Part shown: in pieces, positions 1-6,656 of the stretch
Numbering within the stretch: position 1 is the stretch's first letter
How the letters are laid out: each line of letters begins with the position of its first letter
Source: Gemmatimonadaceae bacterium
GTDB lineage: Bacteria > Gemmatimonadota > Gemmatimonadetes > Gemmatimonadales > Gemmatimonadaceae
Assembly (NCBI GenBank): GCA_025936015.1
Contig: JAICUE010000062.1
Location: 1 to 10,124 of the forward strand
Direction: 5' to 3'
DNA length: 10,124 nt
Program-made: the position numbers and the translations under genes
Notes under the pieces: model-generated
What the model was told of the DNA's origin: nothing
The model's input: the letters and a program-made list of their open reading frames with translations, nothing else
The model's database searches: none

Positions 1-1
1 C

Positions 2-247
2 GAACGCTGGCGCCGCCGCTACCTCGCGGCACTCGGGCGCCTGCGTGAGGCGGGAATCACGACGCGCGCGGACGTCGATCGCGGCGTCGAGATCTACTCG
101 ACACTCCGCGCCGTCTGGGAGCACCGCATCGAGCTCCTCGCCCCGGCGATGGAATACAACTTGAGCGAGATCGATCCGGGCGGGTGGCATCCCGCCACGA
201 CCGAAGCGCTCCCCGATTTCGACAACCGATTGACGGCGATCAGTTGA
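2..247 (+). CDS. 3' end of unidentified protein (partial)
   Basis: An open frame enters from the left edge (first full codon at base 2) and stops at a TGA at 245-247, giving the last 81 residues of a protein. The piece is rich in Arg, Leu and Glu, with an amphipathic helix-like stretch (WRRRYLAALGRLREAGI) followed by acidic, Trp-containing text (EIDPGGWHP). No signal peptide, metal motif or catalytic motif is visible. It faintly resembles the cytoplasmic C-terminal tail of small bacterial two-pore-type ion channels, but this is an impression from memory and should not be used as a name. It ends 22 nt before the cytochrome gene on the same strand, so the two could be co-transcribed. Codon use is GC-rich like the neighbours. 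Confidence 0.7.
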   Translation, partial: ERWRRRYLAALGRLREAGITTRADVDRGVEIYSTLRAVWEHRIELLAPAMEYNLSEIDPGGWHPATTEALPDFDNRLTAIS

Positions 248-269
248 CCACGACCAGAGGTGCCTGACG

Positions 270-833
270 ATGATGACGAAGGCTCGAATCGGCTGGACCA
301 TGGCCGCGCTATCCGCGGCAGCGCTGATCGTGCAGGCGTGCCGTGAGTCGCAGGCCGCGGAGTCCCCGCCGGGCGAGAGCAGCCGGCACGGCGCGATCGG
401 CGCCGTCGTCCAGCCGCTGCCGATCGCGGCTGATTCGACGCAGCACATCATCGTCCATCCCGAGCACATTCGGCCCGGGCAGACCGCGCCGCGCGGCGTG
501 ACGCTGCACAACCCGTATGCAGGCAATGCCGCCGCGATCGCGACCGGCGCGAGGCTGTTCGTCTCGTACAACTGCCTCGACTGCCACGGGGCCGACGGCA
601 GCGGTGCGATGGGCCCGAGCCTCGCCGATGGCCGGTGGCACTTCGGGGGCGAGGACTCGGAGCTGTTCGAGTCGATCTACCAGGGCCGCCCCGACGGCAT
701 GCCCGCGTGGGGGAGCACGATCGCACCGGACCAGATCTGGATGCTCGTGTCCTACGTGAAATCGCTGAACGGCGGGAAGGACGTGACTACGGAGAACTTC
801 TCGGGAAAGACCATCGAGCGCACGGGGCACTGA
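270..833 (+). CDS. Lipoprotein c-type cytochrome, single haem
   Basis: Small electron carrier of the class I cytochrome c type, 187 aa. The N-terminus has a basic start and a hydrophobic stretch ending in VQAC, so Cys24 is a likely lipidation site and the protein should be anchored on the outer face of a membrane. A low-complexity linker of about 60 residues precedes the haem domain (about 88-170). The haem is attached at C102-x-x-C105-H106 (CLDCH), and Met144 in the GMPAWG loop is the likely distal axial ligand. The ending (WMLVSYVKSLNG) is the usual C-terminal helix of the domain. A GAGG ribosome site at 257-260 supports this start; a second ATG follows directly. It is upstream of a GMC dehydrogenase on the same strand but 339 nt away. 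In related three-part sugar dehydrogenases a cytochrome accepts the flavoprotein's electrons, and this one is the natural candidate here. The partner assignment is inferred. Confidence 0.9.
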   Translation: MMTKARIGWTMAALSAAALIVQACRESQAAESPPGESSRHGAIGAVVQPLPIAADSTQHIIVHPEHIRPGQTAPRGVTLHNPYAGNAAAIATGARLFVSYNCLDCHGADGSGAMGPSLADGRWHFGGEDSELFESIYQGRPDGMPAWGSTIAPDQIWMLVSYVKSLNGGKDVTTENFSGKTIERTGH

Positions 834-865
834 CCGGCGGCTCGATGCGCGGTGACGGCGGTTTT

Positions 866-1079
866 TTTTTACAGGAGGCACGGAGGACGCGGAGGGTTTG
901 ATCGGAGGCGGGGCTGCAATGCCTGCATCGCGGTGTTGCGTCTGGGTGCCTCGAAGCACATACCATGAAGTTGTTAAAACAAGGCAGGTACACTGACTGC
1001 CTTCGGATTCCTTTGAACGTCGAGTCCCCCAAAGCGCTTTTCGGTAAACCCTCCGCGTCCTCCGTGCCTCCTGTAAAAA
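866..1079. repeat. Element bounded by perfect 34-nt inverted repeats
   Basis: The left arm 866-899 and the right arm 1046-1079 are exact reverse complements over 34 nt, with a 146-nt spacer. Weaker similarity continues outward to about 851 and 1090. Each arm consists of degenerate repeats of a GGAGG-containing unit (GGAGGCACGGAGGACGCGG in the left arm) and is flanked by a T-run (862-870) or A-run (1075-1079). Inside the spacer is a second hairpin, AAGGCAG (981-987) with CTGCCTT (997-1003), around a 9-nt loop. The arms could pair in RNA or single-stranded DNA. Similar CGGAGG-type strings occur between genes in several GC-rich phyla as far as I recall, but I could not check this. No transposase is encoded. 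Confidence 0.85.
981..1003. repeat. Small hairpin inside the inverted-repeat element
   Basis: Seven-base arms AAGGCAG and CTGCCTT enclose a 9-nt loop, at about the centre of the larger 866-1079 element. There is no T-run after it, so it is not a convincing terminator. Confidence 0.5.
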
Positions 1080-1160
1080 TCACCGCAGTGCAGTTCCGCC
1101 CCTTCTCCCCACCGGTTGCGCCCTTCGCTCCATCGCGTAGCTTCTTCGTCGATTCGGCCC

Positions 1161-1175
1161 GGAGAGTGAACGTTG
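1161..1175 (+). promoter_or_regulatory. Ribosome site fixing a TTG start
   Basis: GGAGAG at 1161-1166 stands 6 nt before TTG at 1173-1175. No ATG or GTG in the frame sits better, and the FAD-binding fold begins only about 10 residues later. TTG is therefore the likely start codon of the GMC dehydrogenase and may lower its translation. Confidence 0.65.
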
Positions 1176-2870
1176 CAGGCTCGCACGAAATCGACAACGG
1201 TCTATGACGTCTGTATCGTCGGCTCTGGTGCCGGCGGGGGGATGTCGGCATACGCCCTGACGAAAGCGGGCGCGAAGGTAGTGATGCTCGAGGCCGGCGC
1301 GGAATGGTTCGCCTCGAAGAACTCGAAGATGCTGATGCCGGCGTACGCATCGCCGCGGCGCGGGGCGTCGAGCGTTAGGCGCCCGTTCGGCGAGTTCGAC
1401 GCCTGCGACGGCGGGTGGGACATCGAGGGGGAGCCGTACACCGTCGCCTCCGGTTCCAAGTTTCGCTGGTGGCGCGGCCGCATGCTCGGCGGACGCACGA
1501 ACCACTGGGGGCGCATCTCGCTCCGCTTCGGGCCCGACGACTTCAAGGGCGGGACGAAGGACGGAATGAGCGACGACTGGCCGATCACCTACGACGACGT
1601 CGCGCCGTACTACGATCGCATCGACGACCTGATCGGTGTCTTCGGCAGCCACGAGGGGATGCGCAACAATCCCGATGGCCGCTTCCTGCCGCCGCCGAAG
1701 CCGCGCTGCTACGAGCTCCTCGTCAAGAAGACCGCCGACAAGCTCGGCGTGAAATGCATCCCGTCGCGACTCTCGATTCTCACCCAGGCCAAGCCTGGAC
1801 GCGCTGCCTGTCATTACTGCGGACAGTGCAATCGCGGCTGCGCGACGAAGTCGAACTTCTCCAGCCCCGACGTGCTGATCGGGCCGGCGCTCGCGACCGG
1901 CAACCTCACGCTCATCACCAACGCGATGGCGCGCGAGGTGACGGTCGGCAAGGACGGGCTCGCGACCGGCGTGACCTACATCGACAAGCACAGCGGCGAG
2001 GATCGCCACGTCAGCGCCAAGGTCGTCGTCCTCGCGGCGAGCGCGTGCGAGTCCGCGCGCATCATGCTCAACTCGAAGTCCTCGGCATTTCCGCAGGGGC
2101 TCGGCAACTCGAGCGGGCGAGTCGGCAAGGGGCTCACTGACACCACCGGCACCGACGTCGCCGGCTTCATCCCGGCGATGGTCGATCACGTCCCGCACAA
2201 CGAGGACGGGGTCGGCGGGATGCACGTGTACATGCCGTGGTGGCTCGACAACGCCAAGCTCGACTTCCCGCGCGGCTACCACATCGAGGTCTGGGGCGGG
2301 ATCTCGCAGCCCGAGTACGGCGCGTTAGGCGGGATCCAGAACTACCCGGGCGGCGGCGGCTACGGCAAGCAGCTGAAGGCGGACTACCGCAAGTACTACG
2401 GCGCCCAGATCGGCTTCTCGGGGCGCGGCGAGATGCTGCCTAACGAGAACTCGTACTGCGAGCTCGACCCGACCGTCGTCGATCGGTGGGGGATCCCGGT
2501 GCTTCGCTTCCACTGGGAATTCACCGATCACGAGTACAACCAGATTCGCCACATGCAGCAGACCTTCCGCTCGCTCATCGCCGAGATGGGTGGCGAGGTC
2601 CGCCAGCCGATGCCGACCCGCGAGCAGGGCTACGGGATCGCCACCGGCGGCCAGATCATCCACGAGCTGGGCTGCACGCAGATGGGAAACGATCCGAACA
2701 AGTCGGTGCTCGACGCCAACTGCCGCGCGCACGACTGCAAGAACCTGTTCGTCGCCGACGGTGGACCGTTCGTGACGCAGGCCGACAAGAACCCGACGTG
2801 GACGATCCTCGCCCTCGCCTGGCGCACCAGCGACTACATCACCAACCAACGCAAGGCGGGTGCACTGTGA
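1173..2870 (+). CDS. GMC-family FAD sugar dehydrogenase, large subunit
   Basis: Flavoprotein dehydrogenase of the glucose-methanol-choline family, 565 aa. It probably oxidises a sugar or glycoside hydroxyl, as in bacterial glucoside 3-dehydrogenases, and passes electrons to a cytochrome rather than oxygen. The FAD Rossmann motif is GSGAGGG (17-23), with the ribose-binding Glu at E40 (MLEAG). GGRTNHW (106-112) is the typical FAD-embracing loop. The C-terminal catalytic pair is H497 (HELGCTQMG) and N540 (KNPTWTI), 43 residues apart, the spacing I recall for the His/Asn pair of Burkholderia FAD-glucose dehydrogenase. Cys213, 216, 219 and 223 (CHYCGQCNRGC) form a C-x2-C-x2-C-x3-C motif expected to bind an Fe-S cluster. 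There is no signal peptide; the small subunit encoded next, overlapping by 4 nt (GTGA), has a Tat signal and likely carries this protein out as a folded complex. First gene of the operon. Substrate is unknown; gluconate or sorbitol dehydrogenase is the alternative. Confidence 0.93.
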   Translation: MQARTKSTTVYDVCIVGSGAGGGMSAYALTKAGAKVVMLEAGAEWFASKNSKMLMPAYASPRRGASSVRRPFGEFDACDGGWDIEGEPYTVASGSKFRWWRGRMLGGRTNHWGRISLRFGPDDFKGGTKDGMSDDWPITYDDVAPYYDRIDDLIGVFGSHEGMRNNPDGRFLPPPKPRCYELLVKKTADKLGVKCIPSRLSILTQAKPGRAACHYCGQCNRGCATKSNFSSPDVLIGPALATGNLTLITNAMAREVTVGKDGLATGVTYIDKHSGEDRHVSAKVVVLAASACESARIMLNSKSSAFPQGLGNSSGRVGKGLTDTTGTDVAGFIPAMVDHVPHNEDGVGGMHVYMPWWLDNAKLDFPRGYHIEVWGGISQPEYGALGGIQNYPGGGGYGKQLKADYRKYYGAQIGFSGRGEMLPNENSYCELDPTVVDRWGIPVLRFHWEFTDHEYNQIRHMQQTFRSLIAEMGGEVRQPMPTREQGYGIATGGQIIHELGCTQMGNDPNKSVLDANCRAHDCKNLFVADGGPFVTQADKNPTWTILALAWRTSDYITNQRKAGAL

Positions 2871-3565
2871 GCGACCACGAGATCGACGCGGCGCGGGACG
2901 ACCACCTCGCCGACGATGCGCCGGAGATTCCGGGGCGTCGCGACGCGCTGCGACTGATGGGGATGGCGCCGGTCTTCGCCGCGTTAGGCTGGAACGTCAC
3001 CGCCGCCGAGCGGGCGGCCCGCTTCGTCGAGACGCTCCCGGCCACGGTCGACACGGCCTACGTGACCAGGTTCTTCACTCCGCGCGAGTGGCGCACCGTC
3101 CGCCTGCTCGCCGACTACCTCATCCCGCGGGACGATCATTCCGGCAGCGCGACCGACGCGAAGGCGCCGGAGTTCGTCGACTACATGCTGATGGACGAGA
3201 CGACCAGCGACGCGTCGCGCCTGGCGATGCGCGGTGGGCTCGCCTGGCTCGACACCGAGTGCCGGCATCGGTTCGGCACGAGCTTCGTCGGCGCGACCGA
3301 CGCGCAGCGTCGTGCCGTGCTCGACGACATCGCCTGGCCGAAGAAGGCCGCGCCGGCGATGAGCGTCGGTGTCGCCTTCTTCAATCGCTTCCGCGATTCG
3401 ATCGCCTCCGGCTTCTACTCGAGCGCGATCGGCTGGAAGGACCTGCAGTACGTTGGCAATGTCTTCAACCCGAACTGGAACGGATGCCCCGAATCAGCCA
3501 CCCGGAAGCTCGGCGTCAGCTACGCCGAGTACGATGCAGCACTCGCCGCCCAGCGCAACTCCTGA
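2867..3565 (+). CDS. Tat-signal small subunit of sugar dehydrogenase (gluconate 2-dehydrogenase subunit 3 family)
   Basis: Accessory subunit of the GMC dehydrogenase, 232 aa. The GTG start at 2867 overlaps the large subunit's TGA (GTGA), so translation is coupled and the subunits should be made in equal amounts. Longer versions of the frame upstream only run inside the large-subunit gene and are rejected. Residues 23-50 hold a twin-arginine type signal (GRRDALR, R24-R25, then a hydrophobic MAPVFAALGW), set after an unusually acidic N-terminus of about 20 residues. The mature part fits subunit 3 of gluconate 2-dehydrogenase: FFTPREWRTVRLLADYLIPRDD (69-90), a helical middle with FFNRFRDSIASGFYSS (171-186), and KDLQYVGNVFNPNWNGCP (191-208). 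Known relatives are needed for maturation and export of the flavoprotein. It lacks a haem motif and catalytic residues. Confidence 0.9.
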   Translation: MSDHEIDAARDDHLADDAPEIPGRRDALRLMGMAPVFAALGWNVTAAERAARFVETLPATVDTAYVTRFFTPREWRTVRLLADYLIPRDDHSGSATDAKAPEFVDYMLMDETTSDASRLAMRGGLAWLDTECRHRFGTSFVGATDAQRRAVLDDIAWPKKAAPAMSVGVAFFNRFRDSIASGFYSSAIGWKDLQYVGNVFNPNWNGCPESATRKLGVSYAEYDAALAAQRNS

Positions 3566-3574
3566 GGACCAATC

Positions 3575-4813
3575 ATGCCTAACGCACGACTCGGGGTGGG
3601 CTTCGTCGGCAGCGGCTTCAACGCCCGCTTCCACATCCAGGCCTGGCGCGGCGTGCGCGACGCCGACGTCCTCGGCGTCTGGAGCCCGAACGCGAAGAAC
3701 GCCGGCGAGGCGGCCGCACTCGCCCGCTCGCTCGACGTCGGCGACGCAAAGGCCTATCGCTCGATCACCGAGATGATCGCCGATCCGAAGATCGACGCGC
3801 TCTGGGTGACCGGACCGAACCAGGCGCGGATCGAGAACATCGAGGAGATCGTCAGCGCGATCGAGAGCGGCAAGGGGACGCTGAAGGGGATCGCCTGCGA
3901 GAAGCCGCTCGCCCGCAACTTCGCCGAGGCGAAGAAGGTGAAGGAGCTCGTCGATCGGGTCGGCCTCAAGACGGGCTATCTCGAGAACCAGCTGTTCGCG
4001 CCACACGTCGAGTTCGGGCACAACCTGCTCTGGGCGCGCGGCGCGGCGACGACCGGCCGCCCCTACCTTGCCCGGGCCGCCGAGGAACACTCGGGGCCGC
4101 ACGCGCCCTGGTTCTGGAAGGGGGAGATGCAGGGCGGCGGGGTGCTGAACGACATGATGTGCCACTCGGCGCTGCTCGTCCGCCACCTGCTGACCGACCC
4201 GAAGCAGGCGTTAGGCACGGTCAAGCCGAAGCGGGTGACCGCCCACATCGCCAGCCTGAAGTGGTCGCGCCCCGAGTACGCCGCGCAGCTGAAGAAGACG
4301 ATGGGCGTCGACTATACCAGGCAGCCATCGGAAGACTTCGCCAGCGTCATGATCGAGTTCGAGACCGCCGACGGCACCATCGCGTTAGGCGAGGCGACCA
4401 CGTCGTGGAGCTACGTCGGCGCCGGGCTGCGGCTCTCGGCCGAGCTCCTCGGTCCCGAGTACTCGATGCGCTGGAACTCCCTCGACTCCGGGCTCGAGCT
4501 CTTCTTCTCCCGCGAAGTGAAGGGCAAGGCGGGCGAGGACCTCGTCGAGAAGCAGAACGCGGAATCAGGGGTGATGCCGGTGGTGCCGAGCGAGCCGATC
4601 GCGTACGGCTACGAGGCCGAGGACCGCCACTTCTCGCGCGTGTTCCTCGGCAAGGAAGAGCCGCGGCTGACCTTCGCCGACGGCGTCGAGGTGGTGCAGA
4701 TGCTGATGACCGCGTACAAGAGCGCTGAAGAAGGCCGGACGATCGACTTCCCGGCGCCGGGGCTCGACACGTTCCGCCCGGCGGTGGCGCGGGGGGAGTG
4801 GACGGGTCGTTAG
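3575..4813 (+). CDS. Cytoplasmic Gfo/Idh/MocA-family oxidoreductase
   Basis: NAD(P)-dependent sugar oxidoreductase, 412 aa. The Rossmann fold starts at once (GVGFVGSGFNARFH, 7-20), with no signal peptide, so it acts in the cytoplasm. EKP at 109-111 (GIACEKPLARNF) is the family's nicotinamide-site lysine motif. GGGVLNDMMCH (187-197) supplies D193 and H197, the usual catalytic Asp and His four apart. The C-terminal half is the mixed alpha/beta substrate domain. ATG at 3575 has a GAGGA ribosome site (3564-3568) and lies 9 nt after the small-subunit gene, so it belongs to the operon. Expected job: reduce or oxidise a 3-keto-sugar or cyclitol after uptake. The exact substrate is open; an inositol- or glucose-type dehydrogenase is also possible. 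The second codon pair and the stop codon both fall inside copies of the CGTTAGGC octamer (3577-3584 and 4808-4815). Confidence 0.92.
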   Translation: MPNARLGVGFVGSGFNARFHIQAWRGVRDADVLGVWSPNAKNAGEAAALARSLDVGDAKAYRSITEMIADPKIDALWVTGPNQARIENIEEIVSAIESGKGTLKGIACEKPLARNFAEAKKVKELVDRVGLKTGYLENQLFAPHVEFGHNLLWARGAATTGRPYLARAAEEHSGPHAPWFWKGEMQGGGVLNDMMCHSALLVRHLLTDPKQALGTVKPKRVTAHIASLKWSRPEYAAQLKKTMGVDYTRQPSEDFASVMIEFETADGTIALGEATTSWSYVGAGLRLSAELLGPEYSMRWNSLDSGLELFFSREVKGKAGEDLVEKQNAESGVMPVVPSEPIAYGYEAEDRHFSRVFLGKEEPRLTFADGVEVVQMLMTAYKSAEEGRTIDFPAPGLDTFRPAVARGEWTGR

Positions 4814-4831
4814 GCAGTCCTTCACACAGGC

Positions 4832-4845
4832 GAGGAACACACATG
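4832..4845 (+). promoter_or_regulatory. Ribosome site deciding the start of the exported oxidoreductase
   Basis: GAGGA at 4832-4836 sits 6 nt before ATG 4843. This favours 4843 over the in-frame GTG at 4798, which would overlap the preceding gene and add 15 residues before the Tat signal. Confidence 0.75.
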
Positions 4846-6459
4846 GCCGACAAGCGCTACACCCGCCGCGATTTCCTCGAGGACAGCGCGAAGGCCGCGT
4901 TAGGCGCGATGATCGTGCCGCGGTTCGTGCTCGGCGGGCCGGGGTACCGGGCGCCGAGCACGAAGCTCGACGTCGCGTTCGTCGGGATCGGCGGGATGGG
5001 AATGGAGAACATGTCGCAGTTCCTCGACGAGAACATCGTCGCGGTCTGCGATGTCGACTACGCGTACGTCGAGCGGTCGCTGGCCGAACGGCTGCGGCCG
5101 CGGAAAGGGGCGGCCGGACCCGACCCTGACGCGGTGCGGCTTCGCGACGCGTACACGAAGGCGCGGAAGTACAAGGACTTCCGGCAGATGCTCGACAAGG
5201 AGAAGGGGGTGGATGCGGTGGTGATCGCGACACCGGATCACACCCACGCCCAGGTGGCGGTCGCGGCGATGCGCGCGGGGAAGCACGTCTACGTGCAGAA
5301 GCCGCTGACGTACTCGGTGTACGAGGCACGACTGCTCGCGCGCACCGCCCGCGAGACGAAACGCGTGACGCAGATGGGGAACCAGGGCCATTCGCGCGAC
5401 GGGACGCGGCGCATCGTCGAGCTGATCGGCGCCGGGGTGATCGGGCCGGTACGCGAGGTGCACGTCTGGACCGACCGTCCGCAGCGGTACTGGGCGCAGG
5501 GAATTCCCCGCCCCGGCCAGGACGTCGCGCAGCAGAAGGCGCAGGAAGCGGCGCGGGCGAAGGCGGCGCAGCAGCAGGCCGGTGTCGCCCAGAGCAAGGC
5601 ACAGACGCCGCCTAACGCTCCGCTCCCGGCGGCGACCCCGCCCCTGCCGCCGGCCCCGCCGCGCTGGAACATGCGGACCGTCGACAACGCCGTGCTCAAG
5701 GCGATGGCCGACAACCCGCAGACGATCCCGCCCGGGCTCGACTGGGACCTCTTCCTCGGCCCCGCCCGCGAGATCCCGTATCACCCCGTCTACCACCCGT
5801 TCAGCTGGCGCGGCTGGATCGACTTCGGCACCGGCGCGCTCGGCGACATGGGCGCGCACCTGATCGACCAGCCCTACTGGGCGTTAGGCCTGACACAGCC
5901 GACGAACATCAGCGCTTCGTCGACGCCGTGGGGTGGAATGCCCTTCGAGCGGGCGTCGTATCCGCTGGCGACGACGGTGCATTACGAGTTCCCGGCGCGC
6001 GGCTCGCAGCCGCCGGTGACGCTGCACTGGTACGACGGAAGCCTCCTCCCGCCGCGCCCGCACTTCATCCCCGACGACATGCCCTTCCCCAATGCCGGCA
6101 CCGGCGGCGGGCTGTTCGTCGGCGACAAGGGCGTGCTCACCTACGCGACATACGGCGACGATCCGACGATCTATCCGGAGTCGCTGCGACCGGCAGCTGC
6201 CGCGGTGCCGACGAGCGTCCCGCGAATCACCGTACCACACGAGGTGAACTTCGCCCAGGCGTGCAAGGGCGAGGCGGTCGCGAGCTGCCCATTCGACTAC
6301 GCCTCGGCGCTGACCGAGACGATGCTGCTCGGGATCGTCGCGTTGAAGGCGGGCGAGGGGGCGAGGGTCAACTACGACGCCGAGGCGATGAAAGCCGTGA
6401 ACTCGCCGGAGGTGAGCGCGTATCTCACGCGCGAGTACCGGAAGGGGTGGGAGCTGTAG
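4843..6459 (+). CDS. Tat-exported Gfo/Idh/MocA-family oxidoreductase with low-complexity insertion
   Basis: Periplasmic or exported NAD(P)-binding oxidoreductase, 538 aa, longer than the roughly 430-470 aa I expect for this branch. A classic Tat signal opens the protein (YTRRDFLEDSAKAALGAMIV, with R8-R9). The Rossmann motif is VGIGGMG (47-53). QKP (152-154) replaces the commoner EKP. GALGDMGAHLID (331-342) carries the catalytic-type D335 and H339. The region between GIPRPG (220-225) and the conserved GLDWDLFLGPA (298-308) is expanded by about 70 residues: an Ala/Gln/Lys-rich stretch (about 227-254) likely to be helical, then a Pro/Ala-rich stretch (255-273). It follows the cytoplasmic homologue by 29 nt and ends the operon. 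Exported members such as Zymomonas glucose-fructose oxidoreductase keep the cofactor tightly bound, so this one may do so too. Its role in keto-sugar interconversion is inferred. Confidence 0.9.
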   Translation: MADKRYTRRDFLEDSAKAALGAMIVPRFVLGGPGYRAPSTKLDVAFVGIGGMGMENMSQFLDENIVAVCDVDYAYVERSLAERLRPRKGAAGPDPDAVRLRDAYTKARKYKDFRQMLDKEKGVDAVVIATPDHTHAQVAVAAMRAGKHVYVQKPLTYSVYEARLLARTARETKRVTQMGNQGHSRDGTRRIVELIGAGVIGPVREVHVWTDRPQRYWAQGIPRPGQDVAQQKAQEAARAKAAQQQAGVAQSKAQTPPNAPLPAATPPLPPAPPRWNMRTVDNAVLKAMADNPQTIPPGLDWDLFLGPAREIPYHPVYHPFSWRGWIDFGTGALGDMGAHLIDQPYWALGLTQPTNISASSTPWGGMPFERASYPLATTVHYEFPARGSQPPVTLHWYDGSLLPPRPHFIPDDMPFPNAGTGGGLFVGDKGVLTYATYGDDPTIYPESLRPAAAAVPTSVPRITVPHEVNFAQACKGEAVASCPFDYASALTETMLLGIVALKAGEGARVNYDAEAMKAVNSPEVSAYLTREYRKGWEL

Positions 6460-6471
6460 CGAGACGCGAGA

Positions 6472-6650
6472 CTGGCTTCAACACGGCGATGAGAGATGAG
6501 AGATACCGCGATCGAGAGATGAGAGATTAGAGAACCTGCTAAGCGCAACGACGACGGCGGGTGTGCTGGTAACCGCAATCGTCGTTTCGTCTCCCGTCTC
6601 TCATCTCTCGATCGGAGTCTCTCTCATCTCTCGTCGCAGTGTTGAACCAG
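6472..6650. repeat. Long imperfect palindrome between convergent genes
   Basis: The left arm (about 6472-6532) and right arm (about 6590-6650) are reverse complements over about 60 nt, roughly 85% identical by eye. Perfect stretches include 6509-6526 with 6597-6614 (18 nt) and 6491-6503 with 6620-6632 (13 nt). The arms contain tandem GAGAGAT-type units, read as ATCTCTC on the right. A third, inner pair is AACGACGA (6547-6554) with TCGTCGTT (6579-6586). The element fills almost the whole space between the stop codons at 6459 and 6657. Transcribed from either side it would form a large hairpin, so it could serve as a bidirectional transcription barrier, but there is no canonical T-run. Confidence 0.85.
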
Positions 6651-6656
6651 CACGCG

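Larger units (their letters stand above)
834..1172. other. Gap between cytochrome and dehydrogenase genes
   Basis: This 339-nt gap has no convincing gene. Most of it (about 862-1080) is the inverted-repeat element described separately. The rest (1081-1172) is pyrimidine-rich leader DNA ending in the GGAGAG ribosome site (1161-1166) of the dehydrogenase. Short open frames crossing the gap are made from the repeat itself: frames through the two arms on opposite strands both contain the peptide KPSASSVPPVK. An AT-rich patch at 965-980, unusual here, could hold a promoter for the downstream operon, but I see no well-spaced -35/-10 pair. Confidence 0.7.

Noticed and set aside
961..1000. Promoter with TTGTTA (971-976) and TACACT (989-994)
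   Set aside because: The two hexamers are only 12 nt apart, too close for a normal housekeeping promoter.
965..1207. 80-codon plus-strand frame in the gap before the dehydrogenase
   Set aside because: It runs through the inverted-repeat arm and into the dehydrogenase start. The same peptide (KPSASSVPPVK) appears on the opposite strand at the other arm, so it reflects the repeat and not a gene.
1080..2282. 400-codon open frame on the minus strand opposite the GMC dehydrogenase
   Set aside because: It is a GC-rich shadow of the coding strand: Arg/Ala/Val-rich with no recognisable motif, while the plus strand has clear family motifs throughout.
4565..5602. 345-codon minus-strand frame over the two Gfo/Idh/MocA genes
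   Set aside because: Composition is almost all Arg, Ser, Pro and Ala, typical of an antisense frame in GC-rich DNA, and it spans two well-supported plus-strand genes.
6460..6656. Possible small RNA or tRNA between the convergent genes
   Set aside because: The only structure is the long imperfect palindrome. No cloverleaf, CCA end or promoter-like sequence is visible.
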